Shown here in pieces: positions 8,794-20,828 of a stretch of DNA of 64,000 bases. Source of the stretch: UBA6489 sp942490775 (GTDB lineage Bacteria; Patescibacteriota; Gracilibacteria; BD1-5; UBA6164); the NCBI GenBank assembly GCA_942490775.1, contig CALNYL010000009.1, forward strand, positions 62,001 to 126,000. Reading direction: 5' to 3'. The number at the start of each line of letters is the position of its first letter. Position 1 is the stretch's first letter. The position numbers were made by a program, and so were the translations under genes. The notes under the pieces are model-generated. The model was not told where the DNA came from. It did not search any database and saw nothing but the letters and a program-made list of their open reading frames with translations.

Positions 8794-11610
8794 TTATTCT
8801 CCACTCATTATTCATAATCTAGCTTCTATTTCCATATCTACATATTTCTTCTTTCTTCAATATTTTTTTCTAGAATATTCTTTTATAATAGAGGCAGCTC
8901 TTAGATTTTTGTAATTATTATCCCGTATTGTTTTTAAATCAAATGGTCTAGTTGTAGCATTATCTACATTCAGTTTACAATATGCTGTATAATTAGCTAT
9001 TCATATAATATCTTGTTGTGATAATAATGGAGCATATTCTTTTTCCATATATTCAGCATCCTCAGCTCAGACTTTGAAACTCATTATTGTTCATGCATTA
9101 CCAAAAACTGCATCTTTTATACTTGGCTTATCTCATTTCTTTGCACCATTACCTCAAATTTGTGCTATAAATTGGTGGGCCATAATCAGAGATAAGTGAT
9201 ATTTTCTCGCTTCAGATAGTATTTCACCAAAAGTTTCTGTAGCAAAGTTTTGAAACTCATCCACATACATATAAAAATCTTGTCTCTTTTTTTCTAGTAT
9301 ATCTGCTCTGCTCATAGCAGCCATATTAACTTTTGAGACAAACACTAAACCAAGAAGTTGTGCATTTAATGCTCATATTTTACCTTTAGATAAGTTGACT
9401 AATAAAATCTTTTTATTGTCCATTATATGTCTAAGATTAAAAGCAGATTTTGGTTGTCCTATTATATTTCTTATAGTAGTATTTGTAATAAATGGTCAAA
9501 ATTTAGAACTGAAATACGGTATCATCTCTTGCTTTTCCCTATCTCAGGTATTTGCATATTCATGTTGCCAAAATGATTTTACTACAGGGTTTTTTATTTT
9601 ACTAGTTTTATACTTTCTAAAGGCATCGTCTACAAAAAGCCTAGGAACATCTATAAGAGTTCATCCATCTTCTTCATCTTCCATAAGTGTTAAACATCCA
9701 TTTCTAAAATAATGCTGTATACGAGGACCAAATATTTCATCTCAAAATATTTTTATGAATATTTCCGTAGCATCCATTGCCGCTCTATCCATTTCTCTTT
9801 TTCTAGTGTCAGGATTAGAACTTATTACTTCAAGCATATTTAATCACATTGGTCTATCATCATCTGCTGGGTCAAAAAATATTACATCTTTTGCTCTTTC
9901 TTTTGGTACAAAATTAAGCACATCTTCTGCTAAATCTCAATGAGGGTCAACTACACATATCCCATCTCAATTCCGAGTATCCTGTCTAGCTAAATAACTT
10001 ATAAATACAGATTTTCATCCTCAAGACTTTCAAATAATATAATGATGTCTACCTCTATCTTTTCTATGAAAATATATAGGTGTTTTTTTATTTCTATATT
10101 CATTCCATCAAAGTAATACTCCATCTTTAAAAACAGGAAAACCTCATAATTGTCTATGTATATTTTTTGTTTCAAATTGAGGAACTCAAGATTTTTCTCA
10201 AATTTTCTTTTTTTCTTCTAATATAGTTGGTTCTGATAACATTTTAAGAGTATGAGGAAGTGGTAATTTTTTATAACTTAACCAATGTATTATAGGTGAT
10301 CTATTGTAGTTTATATCAGGAAAATGATATATAGTAGCAACCTCATCGGAAGAAAACATAGATTTATCTTGAAGTAAGCCAACTAATTTATGTCTAAAAG
10401 CAAACCTTCTTATAGGTCAGAAAATAAAGTCTAAACTTTCTTCTAATAACTGTGGATTATCCAAGGAATTGTTATATTCATCAGTAAAAATTGATGCAGA
10501 TGAAATTATTGCATGTAAATTGTCTACTGCTTTTTCCTTATATTTACTACTAACAAGAATTCTAATAGATCATAAAAATGCAGGTTGGGCTGCAGATTCT
10601 CACATAATTTTTTGACTTTCTGTTTCTGTCTGGTTAAATATCTTATATGCATCTCATTCAGAGGCTCAAGGGGCATTATTTTTAGATACCATACTATCAG
10701 GTCATGATAGTAATGCTACAATAGGATTCCAAAGTATATCTAAAAAAGGTATTTTCTTACCACTTTTTTTATACTTTCACTTTGCTACTAATCAGGCTGC
10801 TTTTTTAGCTTTTTTATTCCATCCTGAACCAATTGGTTTTAATACCATCTGAAATACTGCTCTGTCATCTTTACCTAATCCTCAAAATACATTAGTTAAG
10901 TTGTTTAATGGATCATTTTCTAGATATTTATATGTTTTTATAGGAAATACATCATCATTTTCTTTTCATAAAGAAGCTGCCCTTACATAATACCCTTTAG
11001 GTTTAAGATTTAAATATTCTTTAGGTTTGAGTATTTCTATTTCTGCATTTGTGTAGGTTGAAGTTATGTGCTGAGTTACTAGATTTATAAAGTTTTTATA
11101 AGTTATTATTATAAAATAAACTTGCCCCTTTTCATAGACAATTTCTAAAGATATTTTTGAATGTTTAAAAAAGAAGTTTAGGATTGTATCTATAAGTCAA
11201 GCCTCGCTTAACTTATGTATAGACTTATAAAACATTGTCATTATTCAGATTTTTTCTTTAAAGTCTTTTTTTGTTTCTCTTTCTTTGTCTAGTTTAGAAT
11301 CGTTTCTAGGTAATGTTATTCTTATGTATCTTAGGTCCTTTGAACAATATAGCTCAAATAATAGACGAATAAGTTTTACTGTTAAAAAAAGTAAAATTAT
11401 AGCAAATATTATCCAAAGAAGTATTTCTAAATATCAATATATTAATTCCATAACCCCTCACTCGTCTACTTTTGGTTCTTTAGAAACCGTTTGTACTATC
11501 TTTTGATTTTCTGGAGCTGAACCAAACTCATTTATACTTTCAACAAGACTAGCTTGGGTTGGAGTTATCCAAACTATAAAATATAGCAGTATAAAAATAA
11601 ACTTTTTCAT
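8794..11610 (-). CDS. VirD4/TraG/HerA-like type IV secretion ATPase
   Basis: Encodes 938 aa. Order: signal-anchor (residues 1-20), a second transmembrane helix near 70, a long N-terminal domain of the DUF8128 type (about 100-480), then a HerA/DUF87-like motor. The Walker A loop is G-K-S-G-G-G-K-S with several glycines coded by TGA; V-V-D-P-H-G-D-L follows; the Walker B strand is F-Y-M-Y-V-D-E-F-Q-N-F, then S-E-A-R-K-Y and M-A-H-Q. Such hexameric motors drive DNA or protein through the membrane. It heads an operon of membrane proteins. Start: ATG at 11610, 70 bp below a good promoter. Confidence 0.85.
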
Positions 11611-11686
11611 CTAATTTTTTAGTTATTTTAATTATCAAAGGAACAAAAAGTCTCTCTGTTTTAAAGATATAAATATATTCATACTA

Positions 11687-11715
11687 ATTATATCATAGTA
11701 TGTTTTAATAAACAA
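11687..11715 (-). promoter_or_regulatory. Promoter for the secretion ATPase operon
   Basis: On the minus strand TTGTTT (11715-11710), a 17-bp spacer and a perfect TATAAT (11692-11687) lie about 75 bp ahead of the ATPase start. Expected transcription start is near 11680. It overlaps no confident gene. Confidence 0.45.
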
Positions 11716-11756
11716 AAAATGAATTTGACAAAAAGAAATATTTACTTTTATACTTT

Positions 11757-12020
11757 TTATTGTTCCTTCAAACTCCTAAATAAAAAGACCACTAACAATA
11801 TTGATACAGACATTATTCAAAACAAAATCTTTATTCACAAAATATCAATACTTCAAATAAAAAATATAGTCAAAAAAGAAATTAATCTTCATAAATTTAA
11901 AGATAATCATAAAAATACAATATATTCCGTTTTTATAGACTTATAATTTTCAACTCTCTCTAAAATATTAGCTCAATAAACACTTTTAGGAACATCTATA
12001 AATGTAAATAATAGATTCAT
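11757..12020 (-). pseudogene. Remnant of an MFS transporter C-terminus
   Basis: The open frame from the ATG at 12020 gives 87 aa; the same frame stays open and hydrophobic back to about 12130. It contains V-Y-G-A-N-I-L-E-R, then E-Y-I-V-F-L-G-L-S-L-N-L-G-R and two transmembrane helices, which resembles the last third of a major facilitator protein. No first half exists in this frame: upstream it overlaps, out of frame, the end of the 172-aa membrane gene. It is best read as a truncated leftover, though an expressed 87-aa protein cannot be excluded. Confidence 0.45.
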
Positions 12021-12504
12021 AATTGAAGAAAAAATAAGAAAAAACCGATAATTTGGGAAAAATATTAACAAAAAACTTATAAAAATGTCATATCAGCATA
12101 AATATAACTCAAACAATAAATGTAAAAAGTCAGTTTATATATTTAGAATCCAACTGAAAATTATATTTTAAAAGGTTTTTTAAAGCAGACACAGTAAAGG
12201 TAACAGAAGCTAGTACATAATAAGACTGTCCATGTTGAAAATAGTTATATATAAACAGACTTGTGAAAATAAAAAGTGACAGAAATTGAAAAATAGAAGA
12301 CAATTTATAGTTTCTTTCAGCCAAAGAAGAAATTGTCATCATCATTAATAACTCACCACAAAAGTATACTATAAAAGTAAAAAAGACTTCAATTATACTT
12401 CATTTTCAGGTAATATAAATTATAACTAGACACAATGCTAATACTATATAAACTCACCAGTTATGTTTTGAAAAGTTTTTTAATTCTTTTATTAGTTTAT
12501 TCAT
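11986..12504 (-). CDS. Unrecognised multi-spanning membrane protein
   Basis: Encodes 172 aa with about five hydrophobic helices: near residues 18-32, 40-58, 78-92, 100-115 and 128-145. The N-terminus is amphipathic and basic. No enzyme motif was seen. It starts 4 bp after the stop of the MFS gene, so the two are coupled. The last 27 residues overlap out of frame with the MFS-like remnant; the hydrophobic pattern breaks near residue 150 and the tail looks random, so the original stop may have been lost. Confidence 0.45.
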
Positions 12505-12508
12505 AATA

Positions 12509-13699
12509 TTATTTAATTTTTTTAAAAAATAAAACTCACACAACAAATCATACAAAAATCAATATAGACAAAAATAGTAGTCAAAATTGTAAACTTAAAG
12601 AGCTTAATGAAAACAATATAATAAACTCAAAAAATCATACTATCATCAAAAATAAGCTTCTAACAGTAGCCTTTTCTTTTATAGTCAAAAACTCCATAAT
12701 CAAATGATTCCGTATAGGACAATATATTCCTACAGTAAATGAAATAAACACAAAAAGTAATGTTAAAATCAAGTTATTGTCTACATAAAGATAAGCAAAG
12801 AAGTGAAGTATGGAATTGAATAATAATAGTGCTGTAAATGATTTTTCCCAAGAAAATTTATCTCAAAGTTTTTTGGGTATCAAGTTTCATAGTATTCCTG
12901 CTAAAACGGAAAACCAAATAACATAACTACTCAAAAAATCCTCTACTCAATTTTCTACCAAACTAGGGAGTAATACTCTAGCTAAATATCATAAATTATT
13001 TCAAAGAATCATTAAAATTAAAAGAAGTAAAAGAGATTTACTTTTAATCAAAAAACTAAATCAATTCTTAAAAGCTTTTTTCTGTATATTTAAAAATTCT
13101 TTTTTATCTTTTGATTTTTTTACTTCTCATATTTCTACAAATTTAAATACAAAAAAAGTTGCCACTACAAAAAATAAAATATCCAAAAATGCAAGTATAC
13201 TATATCAGTTGATAAAATACTTTAATACAAAAAAGATTACAATAGGAGTAAAAAGCTTTCAAATATTTTGTAATGCAATAAGTCTTCAAATAATTTTTCA
13301 AAACTCTTTTGTTTTTCCACAAGCCTCTAAATCTTCTTGTAACTTAGCTTGTCAAGTACCACTCCATAAAGCATTTCACAAAGCACTAAAAAATAATGCT
13401 ACATAAAAGCAGTATATATTTGGAAATAAAAATATCACAATATAGGATAATAAAGAAAACAAAACCGACATTTTTAAAACTCTAACTCTTCAAATTGTAT
13501 CTCAAATAGTTGAAGTAGGAAGCTCAAGCAGTGTTACAAATAAAGTGAAAAAAGAACTTAATATAAGAATGTCTTGTATGTCTAGTCAGTAGAACTTATA
13601 GTAAAGGGTTATTATGGGGGCTAAGAATAAAACAGACGAAAAAAAAGTCCATATATAGTGAATCTTTAGGTTATATAGTCATGTCTCTTTTAAGTTCAT
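12509..13699 (-). CDS. Major facilitator superfamily transporter
   Basis: Encodes 396 aa with 12 predicted helices in two halves joined by a charged loop (E-V-K-K-S-K-D-K-K) near residue 195. Helix 2-3 has the E-L-P-T-S-T-I-G-D-T-I-G-R motif, a variant of the MFS GxxxDxxGR signature with both glycines TGA-coded. The family moves small solutes by proton or sodium symport or antiport; substrate cannot be read. Its stop lies 4 bp before the next membrane gene. Confidence 0.8.
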
Positions 13700-13787
13700 C
13701 TTTTTATTTTCTATTTTATATAAAATAACTGCTTCGCAGAAATATAGCCTGTTTTTCCTGAGAAGGGAAAAATCAAGTGAGAATTTT

Positions 13788-14609
13788 CTAATTTTTCTCT
13801 TCTATTAAATATTTTTTATTATAAGCAATTATAGGATTATACATCATAAAAGCATTATTTTCTGTAATAAATTCTTCTGAAAGCAATTTTCAATCTAAAG
13901 CAATTTTTTGTCTATAGATTTCATTATGTCTAGTATAGGTTCATTTATTAAAGTGCAAAATTTTATGATTATTTTCAATTATTTCATAGGTATACAAGAT
14001 TTTATTATTTGATAATATTTTTCAATTCAGGTATCAATCCTTTAAAAATAATATTATTTGATACTCGTTTGAAGTATTATTTATAACTTCTAAGTCTAAA
14101 AAAGGAAAATAACAAGTCGCTCAAGTTCAAAAAGGAACCTTTCTTTTGTAGTCAGGAAATACATCATAACTATGTCTATATCTTTCTGTCACTTCTAGGT
14201 CTGTATGTAAGAACATCCAATATAGTAAGTTTGAAAGTTGACATACTCATCAGCCATATCACTCTATAAATTTTCAGTGTGATAAAACTACTCATTTCTT
14301 GTATCATTTATTTTTAGATGGTCTTCAAATAAGTTTCCAATATGAAAACCTTTCTGAGGGATTTATAATAAGTCCATTTATATTCTTTATTGCAATTCCT
14401 ATGTTTGTAAATTTATTTCTTTGCAATTTCTCATCAACTCATTCTAACTTTCTTAAAACAAGAGATTTATGTGAAAAAATCTCTTGTTTTAAATATTCTG
14501 TACTAGTTTTTTTTGAAAACTTTTTAAAAGAAAAATACCAATGAAAATATTTTTTTAGAGAAAAATATATTTTTCATGATATTAATCTAGATTTTGACCT
14601 ATTTTTCAT
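13788..14609 (-). CDS. VanW family protein
   Basis: Encodes 273 aa. The VanW core is clear: N-P-x-E-x-F-S-Y-W near residue 105, K-K-G-V-V-L-S near 127, G-Y-G-G-G-V-C-Q-L-S-N near 143, and Y-R-H-S-Y-D-V-F-P-D near 172. The glycine triplet is TGA-coded. VanW was first seen in vancomycin resistance loci but is common outside them and its biochemical role is unknown. The start at 14609 was chosen because the preceding R-S-x-S-R-L-x-S-G-K segment matches the family start; an internal ATG runs into a stop. Confidence 0.85.
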
Positions 14610-14636
14610 AATAAAATTGTAGAAAAATAAAAATTA

Positions 14637-14680
14637 TTGTATCCCCTTTCCTTTAGTATTAAAGGAAAGGATTCAGATAT
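14637..14680 (-). repeat. Family A palindromic repeat (minus orientation)
   Basis: Minus-strand reading: TCTGAATCCTTTCC, loop, GGAAAGGGGATACAA. The tail is GGATACA instead of GGCTACA. It lies between pyrH and the VanW gene. Confidence 0.65.
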
Positions 14681-14707
14681 GGATTATTTAAATTTTATTC
14701 CTCTATT

Positions 14708-15409
14708 TTATCAACTAATAGTGGTTCAAATATTTTCTCAGTCTATGGCTTTTTCAATAGTTCAATCAATATTAAAATTAACTACTTTTATTTTTAATCA
14801 ATTATCTCTTGCTATAATCAAAGCTGTTTGGTCTATAATCTTTAGATTTTTATTTATCATATCATCATAAGATATTTTATCAAAGAACTTAGCATCATCA
14901 TATTTCACAGGGTCTTTATCATAAACTCAATCAACCTTGGTAGCTTTTATCATAATCTCACAATCAAGTTCTAAGGCTCTAAGAACTCAACCAGAGTCAT
15001 TTGTGAAATAAGGGTTTCATGTTCATCCTACAAAAATAATAACTTTTCATTTATTTAGTTCATCATTAGCCCTGTCTTTATTATATGGAGTTAAGAATTT
15101 TATACCGTTTGGGTCAAAAATAGTAGATTCTATAGAGTATTTTTCTAAAATGCTTTTTAGTATCATTCCATTAAATACATTTGATAACATACTTAAATTA
15201 TGAGAATCGGCTGGGTGTATTCATGACTTTATTAGGTCTGATCATCTATATATATTTCATCATCCTAATGTTATAGCTAATTGTACTCAGGTAGATGATA
15301 TTGAAGATATTTTTTTAGCTATTACTTCTACACTATTCATATCTATGCCAAAGTTTTTTTCTCATGAGAAGGCTTCTCATGAGATTTTTAAAAGAACTCT
15401 TTTTTTCAT
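14708..15409 (-). CDS. pyrH: UMP kinase
   Basis: Encodes 233 aa, the usual length. It converts UMP to UDP in pyrimidine synthesis. Motifs of the amino-acid-kinase fold: K-R-V-L-L-K-I-S-G-E near the start, G-G-G-N-I-Y-R-G near 57, V-I-I-F-V-G-G-T-G-N-P-Y-F-T-N-D near 125, and K-A-T-K-V-D-G-V-Y-D-K-D-P near 160. Many of these glycines are TGA-coded, which supports code 25. It is a single gene between VanW and a secreted protein. Confidence 0.93.
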
Positions 15410-15522
15410 TATTTTTTTATTTTTTTACATAATAATTTTCTTCCTTTTTCAAAGGAAGTGGCGAGGTACGAGCCGATTGATTTAAACTATAGGAGTATTA
15501 TATAAAATCGAGACAAATTTAT

Positions 15523-16569
15523 CTATTTACTAACTATTTCAATAAATAATTTGTCGGCTTTTTCTATATCTTTAAAGCTACTATTTTTATTCATAAATTC
15601 AACATTCTTTTCTTCCATATTTTCTTTTGTAACATAATCTGTTCATGATTCTAATTCTAAGACTCAATAAAATCACTTAGTATAATCTGCATAGTGTTTT
15701 TCATATGTATAGTTTGTTCAATTAATTCTTAAAACATACACTGATACTAATTTATCTTTAACCATATTTCTACAAGTATTCCAAAAAAACCAAGACTTTA
15801 CAGTTTCATTTACAAATACTGTTACATCATCTTTATTTTTACAAACTATATTTTTTGATGATTTTTTTGATATTTTAAGAGAATCTACTAATAAGTCTGA
15901 TGATATTCATAATTCTTGTATAATATTTTTACTTTCTTCACTTGTTAGATTCTTTTCTTCTATAAGGTTTTCTAATCTCTCTTCTTCGCTTAGAACCTCC
16001 TCATCTTCATCTTTAACATTTATAATCAAGTTAGCTTTTGAAACATCGTTTCAAGAGTAAGCACTAATTGTGTATACATTTTTTCAAAAATCTAAAGCTT
16101 GGTATTCAGAAAATGCATGGTATAAAAAGGTTTTATCTCCAGATTTAAACTTTGTTAATTGGTGATAGCTATCTTTAAATTCAGAATCTTTATTTGAGAA
16201 TTCAACTACAACTTTATCAACATTTACTCAATTTAGAATTTTTCATGTTATATCTATTCTTCAAGATGGAATTTTGCTTTCGTCTATAGTGTCCATTTCT
16301 ATAAAGTTATTGTCTGTTAGATATTCTACTTCTACAATAGATTCTTCTGGTTCTTCTATATCAGGATTATTTTCATTAATTTTATCTACTGCTGAAATTC
16401 CTCACATATCAATAATTTCTCCTGAACTATTACTGATAGAACCATCAGCATTCATTGTAACTCAGCTTCCTGATTTATCGGAAGTATCATTAAAGTCTAT
16501 AGAATTTCTAGTACTAAAATAAAGAAATCCTAAAAGTACTACTAGTACAACTATACCTATCTTTTTCAT
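15523..16569 (-). CDS. Unrecognised exported protein
   Basis: Encodes 348 aa. An N-terminal hydrophobic segment (residues 4-18) is followed by a Ser/Gly/Asp-rich linker, an acidic stretch rich in Glu and Pro near 60-75, and a beta-rich domain (about 75-185) with V-V-V-E-F-S-N near 110. A charged coiled-coil-like region (E-E-E-R-L-E-N-L) follows, then a C-terminal domain with two cysteines (V-C-K-N; N-T-C-R). No known family was recognised. It lies between pyrH and RNase J with its own gaps. Confidence 0.6.
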
Positions 16570-16682
16570 AATTTTAAAATTAAGAATTAATTCCTTATAT
16601 AAAACTATTACATTGTAATCAAAAAAAATAATAAATAAAAAGTTTTTTATTTATTATTTTTAATTTCTATCAAAATAAGGAC

Positions 16683-18698
16683 TTAAACCTCCATTATCAT
16701 GGGTATTATCATTGGTGCCCTATCTATTCTTCTTGATAAAAATGTCTCTAAATCTATTTTTATTATTTTCACAAAGTCTTTTTCTTCAATATCTGGTATA
16801 TCTTTAATAGTATTCTCATAAGTTTCCCTTGATTTTTTTATTATGATTCTATGTACATATCTAACCTCTTCTAGGTAAACAAGTCATCTAGTTTCAAGCT
16901 TTATGTGTCATAGAATTGCTTTAGTTTTTTTATCAATTCTAAATAGAATAACAAGTACTCAAGAGTTCATCATTTGTTCTCTAGCTTTTAATACATGACT
17001 AGTAGCTGTTCACATACCATGTCAGTCAACTATAAGTTCCTGAATAGGTACCTTTATTCTTGACTTAAAAACTGAACCATCAGGAGCAAAGTCTACTATA
17101 CTTCAATTTCATAGCATTAAAACATTATCTTCCTTAAATCAAGTACTTATAGCAGTATTTTTATGCACATGTCTAAAATATAAGTCTCAATAAACAGGCA
17201 TAAAATACTTAGGATTAACAAGTTTTAACATAATCTTCTGTTCTTCTTGAAAAGCATGTCATCATGTGTGAACTTCTCAATCATCTTTAGTAATAATAGT
17301 AGCTCATAATTTTACTAACTTATTTAAAAGTCATCAAACACTCTTCTCATTTCAAGGAACTACAGATGAAGAAAATATTATTGTATCTCATTTCACTATT
17401 TCTATAGAGTTATGTTTTCATTCTGACATTCTAGACAAAGCAGAAAATTCTTCTCATTGACTTCAAGTTGTTATTATAACTTGCTTATGAGGTAAAATTC
17501 ACTCTGTTGTTTTTGGTGTCATTTTCTTGATTACACCAGATTTTACATTTAAATATCATAATTTTCTCGCAATAGCTACATTCTCAATCATACTTCTTCA
17601 GCTAAGAAATATATGCCTATCATGTTTATTGCAAATATCTACAAGTTGTTGTACTCTAGAAATCCAAGAGGAAAAAGCAGCTATTATAAGTCTTCATTTA
17701 TGATGATTTGCCACTATTTTCTCTAGTGACTCTCATATATCTTTTTCTGATTTACAGAATCCTTTTCTAATAGAACCTGTAGAATCAGATAAAAGTAAAG
17801 TTATTCATTCATCTCAAATCTTTTTAATCCTTGTTAAATCAGCTGGTGCATCAATTGCAGGAGAAAAATCTATTTTAAAATCTCAGGTGTGTAAAAATTT
17901 AGCTCATCAAGGAGATTTTATATATAATCAAGAACTATCTGGTATAGAGTGATTTACTTTAAAAAATTCTATATCAAAGGGTCAAATCTTTTCTTTTTTT
18001 CACTTTCAAGCTTCAACTTCTATTAAAATAGCTTTATCTAGTAAATTGTATTCTTCTAAAGACTTCTTTACAAGTCATAGAGTTAATCTAGTTCAATATA
18101 TTGGGGGCATTCACAAAGCTGGTAATACATGCTTTAGAGAACCTATATGATCTAAATGAGCATGTGTTATAACCATTGCTTTTATGTTTTTTGTGTATTT
18201 TGTAAGAAATGAGACATCTGGTATAGAATAGTTGGCACCGAACATATCTGTTTCAGCAAACTGTATTCAACAGTCTATTAAAACTATATCTTCTCAATAT
18301 TGAATCATTCACATATTTTTGGCTCCAGTTTCGTTATTTCAACCAATAGGAATAAATCTAGTATATCAATCCCTTATTGTTGGTAAATAAAAATTTGTTT
18401 TAGGAAAGTTTAATGATTTTTTATTTAAATATCAGCTTGTATGTCATCATCATGAATAATTGTTTTTCTTGTTTTTATCAAAATTAAACTGTTTTATAGG
18501 TCTTTTATTATCTGTTTTATTTATGTTTGCATTTACATTATGTGTTTTTTGAGGGGGGGCTTTTTTCTCTGGTTTATGTATCTTTTCTTCTTTGATAATT
18601 GTTTTGTTAGTATTCTCTTTATGAGAATCGTTTGTTTTTTTAGGTGAATTTAAAACTCATTTTAATTCATTATCTAATTCGTCTAAAAAGTCTTTCAT
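16683..18698 (-). CDS. rnj: Ribonuclease J
   Basis: Encodes 671 aa. After a low-complexity, Lys/Asn-rich extension of about 110 residues comes the metallo-beta-lactamase/beta-CASP core: G-G-N-N-E-T-G-A-K-N-M, the zinc site T-H-A-H-L-D-H-I-G-S, H-S-I-P-D-S near 250, H-T-G-D-F-K near 275, and the C-terminal G-G-H ... Y-G-D segments. RNase J is a 5'-3' exo- and endonuclease that matures rRNA and degrades mRNA. Length fits the family with an added N-terminal tail, probably unstructured. Confidence 0.92.
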
Positions 18699-19062
18699 AT
18701 AATAATTTGTATTAATTAATAAATATGGATTTTTATAGGAAAATCCTTAGAAAACCTTAAGTCAGATTTTTTTTTATTTCCTGACACAATAAAATAACTT
18801 GGTTTTGAAGATTTTTATATTTTTCTTGATGAAAAAAGAAAGAAAAATATAATCTAATCTAAAAATAATTGAAAAGTAGAAAACTAGAGTAAGAGCTTTT
18901 GTAAAACCAAAAAGTTATTAAATAAAACTAAAAACATTTAATAGCTTTATAAGAGTTACAAATAAATTGTTTTTTGATAATAGAATTCTAACATTATTTT
19001 AGGAGGTATTTTCCTAGAATATAACTGAATTAAGAAAATAATTATTTTTTATTATGTTTCTA
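18699..19062. other. Gene-free interval
   Basis: About 360 bases of AT-rich sequence between the RNase J start and the metalloprotease stop. No open frame of meaningful length with glycines, no tRNA and no strong hairpin with a U-tract was seen. It probably holds the RNase J promoter and leader. Confidence 0.4.
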
Positions 19063-20037
19063 TTATATTACTTTTTTTACATATTGCAAAAAAATTTCTA
19101 AATTTATTTCTATTTTTGTAATATCCCGATAATAGTTCTTCACTTCATTATTCTCTGAGAAATCCGTTCAAATAAACTCTTCTTTAGTAAATAGATACTT
19201 TCCGAAAAAATCATATTTTTCCTTTAAAATGTAACTTTTCTCAGTTTTTTCTAAAAAATCTTTATTATGTAGAATATAATATACAAAACTTTCAGCAAAA
19301 TCCTCATATCTATTACTCATAGAATAACCAGAAACAAAATCCTTGTTTTCTTGACCTTTCTTCATATTTTTTATATCATTCCAAGATATATTATAAAATT
19401 TCTGGCTTTTATCTACTAAACCCTTCTTAGGAAAAAAATATAAATCTACATAGTGTCACAATTCATGCACAAATACAGACATAGTTTCAGCTTCTCACAT
19501 TTTTTCAGGTCAAAATAGTTTTATTTTCTTAGCTTTCATCTTTCATCTAATATCTACCAAATCTTTATAAAATTCTATTGTAATATCTCATTCCAATTTA
19601 TTAACTATGGTTTTACTATTTAGATAAGAGTTTATGTTATTAGAATATTGCTTTATAATATTTTTTAAACTTGATGGTATGTAGATAAAAGATATATCTA
19701 CATCCTCTTTTTCCATATTACTCTGTAGTCTTTCTATATATTTATCTATAACTTTATTGTCTTCTACTTCAGTAGATTCATTTATTATTTCTTTGGCTAC
19801 AGTTGGTTCAATATTAGTGTCATCTATTTCTATATTTATTTCGTTATTGTCATTTATTGTTTTTTCTGATACTTCTATTTTATTATAAATTTCTTCTCCA
19901 TATGTTGTTATATCTATATATTTTTCTTCTAAAATTTCTTTATTTTTATCACTCAAAAAAAATACTCTAAAAGCAAAAATTAACAGAGTAAAAAAAAGAG
20001 ACAAAAAAAATATCTTTTTCAAATTTCATCTTAGCAT
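19063..20037 (-). CDS. Exported zinc metalloprotease-like protein
   Basis: Encodes 324 aa. An N-terminal membrane segment (L-K-K-I-F-F-L-S-L-F-F) is followed by an acidic, low-complexity region (about 45-110) and then a domain with the zincin motif V-H-E-L-G-H-Y-V-D near residue 210 (HExxH). Further on S-G-Y-S-M-S-N-R-Y-E-D-F-A-E-S-F fits the distal glutamate helix of such proteases. The ATG at 20037 is 5 codons before a TTG often picked by ORF finders. It ends an operon of pilin-like genes, so it may process surface or pilus proteins (inference). Confidence 0.7.
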
Positions 20038-20050
20038 AGATATAAATTAT

Positions 20051-20449
20051 TTATTCTATTAAAACTCAAATTATTACTTTTATTATGGTTCCTGCTCATA
20101 TAATTCCAATAAATCAGATAATTCACCATTTTACTATATCTTTTCATTTTTTTGTTTTTTCTTCTTCTCATATACTTATTACCATAATAAAAGAACCATA
20201 TACTAGTGATGAAACTGCGAGTAGTCACAATACATTTCTAATTGTATCTATCCAGTTTTCTATTTTATCTTTAAATTCTCATCATACCTTCATTTTTCAT
20301 TGAACAAGATGGCTTCATTCAGGGTCTAAACATCATTCAACTAAATCACTTGTTAAATTTGATTCTCCGTTATAACTACAAGAAGAGAAAGTATTTAATA
20401 TTCATAGAGTGAAAAACAATAGTATTCAAAGTAAAATTTTTTTAAGCAT
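20051..20449 (-). CDS. Small VirB2-like membrane protein
   Basis: Encodes 132 aa. The N-terminus is a hydrophobic export signal ending near S-S-C-S, possibly a lipobox; a C-L-D-P segment follows; then two transmembrane helices flank the charged loop G-E-E-E-K-T-K-K-G-K. The layout repeats that of the three genes upstream and of those at 6.5-8.7 kb. The gap to the protease gene is 13 bp, consistent with one transcript. Confidence 0.5.
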
Positions 20450-20464
20450 CTTATTTTATAAAAA

Positions 20465-20818
20465 TTAAAATTCCATTCATGAGGCAAACTTTATAATAGC
20501 CCAAGCTAAACTTGTTACAGTAATTCATACTACAGTATATATAAATCAAACAAGAGCTTTTTTAAATTCTTCTTGGTTTCATCTTGCGATTATTAACTTG
20601 GTTCAAGTGTACAAAAATACTCATAGACAAGTCACAAGTATTAGAGAAAATATAGTATCTCTTATAAATCCAAATATAGTTTCTAATCATAAGTATCCCC
20701 TTTCTTCAGATAATGTTTTATTAGTAGGGTCTAGTTCATCTTCTGAAAAATCTCAACTAACTTTTGTAAATATTAGTGACATATATAAAATTATGGGAAA
20801 AAATATTTTTTTTAGCAT
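20465..20818 (-). CDS. Small VirB2-like membrane protein
   Basis: Encodes 117 aa. A leader (MLKKIFFPIILY) is followed by an acidic stretch and two helices around A-R-G-N-Q-E-E-F-K-K-A. The loop is shorter than in its neighbours, but the G/N-x-E-E-x-K-K pattern is kept. It lies between two genes of the same design with 10-15 bp gaps. Confidence 0.5.
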
Positions 20819-20828
20819 ATTTATTTTT

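Noticed and set aside
11719..11946. 75-aa plus-strand ORF
   Set aside because: It has no glycine at all and lies opposite the MFS-like remnant, whose minus frame has glycines at plausible places.
15430..15480. Another family A copy (CTTCCTTTTTCAAAGGAAG)
   Set aside because: The hairpin is present but the left box and the GGCTACA tail are missing, so it was not counted as a member.
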